Shown here in pieces: positions 22,920-24,807 of a stretch of 24,807 bases of DNA (its first letter is position 1; each line of letters starts with the position of its first letter). Under the pieces are notes generated by a model. It made no database searches and was not told the DNA's origin. It saw only the letters and a list, made by a program, of their open reading frames with translations. A program made the position numbers and the translations under genes. Origin of the DNA: JBKHHU01 sp046539045 (lineage in GTDB: Bacteria; Planctomycetota; Phycisphaerae; SM23-33); assembly GCA_046539045.1 (NCBI GenBank), contig JBKHHU010000026.1, positions 1-24,807 of the forward strand. Direction: 5' to 3'.

Positions 22920-24016
22920 GATGCCGAAGCGGCGGTGTGGGAATCGCCCTCGTTTTGCGGGTAGATCGTCAACGGGAAGCAGCGCATCTCCGGGAACGCT
23001 TCGACGATTTTCCGCATGGCCTCGGCCCGGTCTTCCGCACTTCGCGCGACGAACTGGGCGGTGCCGTCTCCCTGGCTGCCGACGCCTTTTCCCCCGTACA
23101 CGTGCTCGCTGATGGCCTGCAAGCCCAGCACCTGGTGGAGCCTCGGGCTGCGGAGCTCGGCCGGGCTGTGCGGGGCGATCAACCGCTCGAAGGTATCCTG
23201 AGCGCGGGTCATGAGCTCGCCGGTCAGCCTGGAGTCGCCTTCCGTGATGGCCCGGTAGGCTCTGCGGATCACTTCCTCGTTGGCCTGGCCGAGTGCCTTC
23301 TGCAGGTCTTTGCTGCTGAGGTAGGCGCCTTGCAGATCCGAGAGGATCCGCACCGTGTCCTTCTGCCCGGCCAAGTCGACGAAGAACATGTCCATGCGTC
23401 CGCGCGGGAACAGCGGCTCGACGCGCACATCTCCCTTGCCGAACGTCAGCAGCACCGGCGTCTTACCGTATACGCACGCCTGGTCCATCCTTCCGCACTG
23501 GCTGCCGGTCAATCGCTCGCCGCGGTAGGCCGCTTCCATCAGCTCGTGAGGGAACATGCCGAGGTCGTAAACCTTCTCAAACGCTCGCGCCACCAGGATG
23601 CAGACCGCAGCCGAGCTGGAAACGCCTTTCCGTAACGGCAGATCCATGTCCCGGATCCGCAGATGAATGCCTCCGGTTACGCCCGGGTGCTCCATCATCT
23701 GGTGGGCCACGCCCGCACAGTAGCGGAAGAACTCGTTCTCGTCCCTGGCCGCTGCCAGAAGCGTCTCGGCACGCCAGTCGCAGGACATCTGCCGCGTCCT
23801 GCCGCTGGGCCTGCCGTACTCGTCCGGAATCAGTGTCTCGACGGTGAACATGTCCGAAGCGTGCACTTCGGCGCGGAAGCCCTGGTCCGTGCCGATCACC
23901 AGGCAGTAACCCGGGTGAAGTCCGTACTGACCCGCCCAGTCACTGTGCTCGCCGAACAGGCAAAGTCGCCCGGGCACAAACAGCGGTACGTTTTCGATCA
24001 TGTCGGTTTCAGCCAT
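22916..24016 (-). CDS. GHMP-family sugar kinase
   Basis: The product (366 residues from ATG 24016) is a GHMP kinase. Motif 1 reads PGRLCLFGEHSDWAGQYG, as in galactokinase, near residues 15-32. The ATP-binding motif 2, LPLRKGVSSSAAVCILVA, lies near 135-152. The third motif is variant: GGKGVGSQGDGTAQF instead of the usual glycine-rich GAGFGG. It probably phosphorylates a sugar or sugar derivative; the substrate is not clear (galactose, glucuronate, heptose or arabinose types are possible). ATG 24016 is preferred over the upstream ATG because GGTGAG lies 5 nt before it. It begins 4 nt after the stop of the glycosyltransferase gene, so the two are in one operon, probably for glycan or lipid-sugar synthesis. 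Confidence 0.85.
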   Translation of the reverse strand: MAETDMIENVPLFVPGRLCLFGEHSDWAGQYGLHPGYCLVIGTDQGFRAEVHASDMFTVETLIPDEYGRPSGRTRQMSCDWRAETLLAAARDENEFFRYCAGVAHQMMEHPGVTGGIHLRIRDMDLPLRKGVSSSAAVCILVARAFEKVYDLGMFPHELMEAAYRGERLTGSQCGRMDQACVYGKTPVLLTFGKGDVRVEPLFPRGRMDMFFVDLAGQKDTVRILSDLQGAYLSSKDLQKALGQANEEVIRRAYRAITEGDSRLTGELMTRAQDTFERLIAPHSPAELRSPRLHQVLGLQAISEHVYGGKGVGSQGDGTAQFVARSAEDRAEAMRKIVEAFPEMRCFPLTIYPQNEGDSHTAASAS

Positions 24017-24020
24017 CGTC

Positions 24021-24807
24021 TCACCGTCTTGGGCGGACAAGTACATTGTGCAGTTCCTTGAGTCGCCAGTTGATCGCGTGCAGCGAGAGTCCCAGAAAGA
24101 CGCTCCCGAAACTCAGCAGCATCAGCCCGGTCGCGAGAATCGCCAGCGGCACGTGGTACACGTATTGATAGACAATGTAGTCGTAGACCGGGGCGATGCC
24201 CGACACCGCGCCCAGCAGGAACAGCAGGATGCCCATCCCGCCGAAGAACGTCAGCGGCTTGTAGGCCCGAACCAGGCTGAAGATCTTCCAGAGCACCCGG
24301 CAACCGTCGCCTACCGTATTGAGCTTCGACTCGCTGCCTTCACGCCGGGCCCGGTAGGCAGCGGGCACTTCCACAATCTTCAGATTGTAATACAGCATGT
24401 GCATCGTCAGTTCCGTCTCGACCTCGAACCCGGTGGAGACGATCGGGATCGCCCGGGCCACGCGGCGGTTGAACGCCCGGTAGCCGGACAGGATGTCCGT
24501 CAGCTGGGTATGGAAGATGCGATTGATCAAACCGCGGACGAGGTTGTTGCCGAACACGTGCATCCGGCGGAAGGACTGCTGCTCGTACTTGCCGAAGCGG
24601 GCGCCGACGGCCATGTCGTAGCCGGCTTCCAGTTGTTCGAGCAGGCGCGGGATGTCGTCCGGGTCGTGCTGGCCGTCGGCGTCGAGCATCACCAGGATCT
24701 CGCCGCCGGCTTTTCTGGCCCCGGTCTTGATGGCCGCGCCGTTGCCCAGGCTTTGCGGGTGCGAGACCACGGTTGCGCCGGCCTGCTGGGCGGTCTCTGC
24801 CGTGTTG
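24021..24807 (-). CDS. GT2-family glycosyltransferase (polyprenyl-phosphate type), 5' end cut
   Basis: The visible 262 residues lack the first strand of the fold, which lies beyond the window. They begin NTAETAQQAGATVVSHPQSL and continue with LVMLDADGQHDPDDIP (DxD metal-binding motif), then a helix with the NLVRGLINRIFHTQLTDILSGYRAFNR segment typical of dolichol- or undecaprenyl-phosphate glycosyltransferases such as DPM1 or ArnC. Two hydrophobic helices at the C-terminus (around GMGILLFLLGAVSGIAP and VPLAILATGLMLLSFGSVFLGL) would anchor it in the membrane. It likely transfers a sugar to a polyprenyl phosphate for later glycan assembly, with the GHMP kinase gene next in the operon supplying or modifying a sugar. 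The specific sugar is unknown. Confidence 0.88.
   Translation of the reverse strand, partial: NTAETAQQAGATVVSHPQSLGNGAAIKTGARKAGGEILVMLDADGQHDPDDIPRLLEQLEAGYDMAVGARFGKYEQQSFRRMHVFGNNLVRGLINRIFHTQLTDILSGYRAFNRRVARAIPIVSTGFEVETELTMHMLYYNLKIVEVPAAYRARREGSESKLNTVGDGCRVLWKIFSLVRAYKPLTFFGGMGILLFLLGAVSGIAPVYDYIVYQYVYHVPLAILATGLMLLSFGSVFLGLSLHAINWRLKELHNVLVRPRR

Noticed and set aside
1..24807. tRNA, rRNA, CRISPR array, insertion sequence or phage gene
   Set aside because: None was recognised; no repeat-spacer pattern, transposase motif or cloverleaf arms were seen.

Overview
The window is GC-rich, densely coded bacterial chromosome, most likely from a Planctomycetota member of the Phycisphaerae type. 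The main pointers are a secreted protein with a dockerin-like calcium-binding repeat pair and a C-terminal PEP-CTERM sorting signal, a sulfatase remnant, a split proton-translocating transhydrogenase (pntAA-pntAB-pntB), and an ECF sigma factor followed by a membrane-anchored coiled-coil protein. This taxonomic reading is inference from gene content; no rRNA or tRNA gene is present to confirm it.

Layout, left to right. 1-233 (-): 5' part of a GGQ-type release-factor-like protein, cut by the window edge. 463-1821 (+): a TPR protein, followed by about 65 codons of coding-like sequence in the +1 frame (to 2023). 2030-3508 (-): exported alkaline phosphatase. 3668-5077 (-): PEP-CTERM/dockerin-like exported protein. 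5450-5800 (-): a decayed sulfatase lacking its catalytic cysteine region. 5979-6944 (+): D-2-hydroxyacid (phosphoglycerate-like) dehydrogenase. 7267-9465 (+): exported HEAT-repeat protein with an embedded, apparently inactive receiver-like domain, behind a near-consensus sigma-70 promoter. 9856-12721 (+): pntAA-pntAB-pntB operon, convergent with a transaldolase (12851-14140, -). 14297-14623 (-): small cysteine-rich protein. 14829-15665 (+): membrane HD-GYP phosphodiesterase, convergent with csrA (15718-15963, -). 16064-16545: a long non-coding stretch with nested inverted repeats, then mtnA, an unknown membrane protein and an MscS-type channel (16546-19614, +). 19740-20507 (-): lipoprotein, divergent from an ECF sigma operon (20735-22919, +) made of the sigma factor, a 27-codon ORF, a transmembrane coiled-coil protein and a TPR lipoprotein. 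22916-24807 (-): GT2 glycosyltransferase (5' end cut) and a GHMP sugar kinase.

How the parts fit. The transhydrogenase operon (NADPH supply from the proton gradient) and the neighbouring transaldolase (pentose phosphate pathway) point to central redox and carbon balance. CsrA and the HD-GYP protein are global regulators of lifestyle switching. The right-hand third is about the cell envelope: mechanosensitive channel, two lipoproteins, an ECF sigma factor with a probable membrane partner, and a sugar kinase plus polyprenyl-phosphate-type glycosyltransferase. The best candidate for an undescribed system is the ECF operon, in which a very short ORF with an ideal ribosome binding site sits coupled between the sigma factor and a membrane coiled-coil protein that lacks a recognisable zinc anti-sigma motif.
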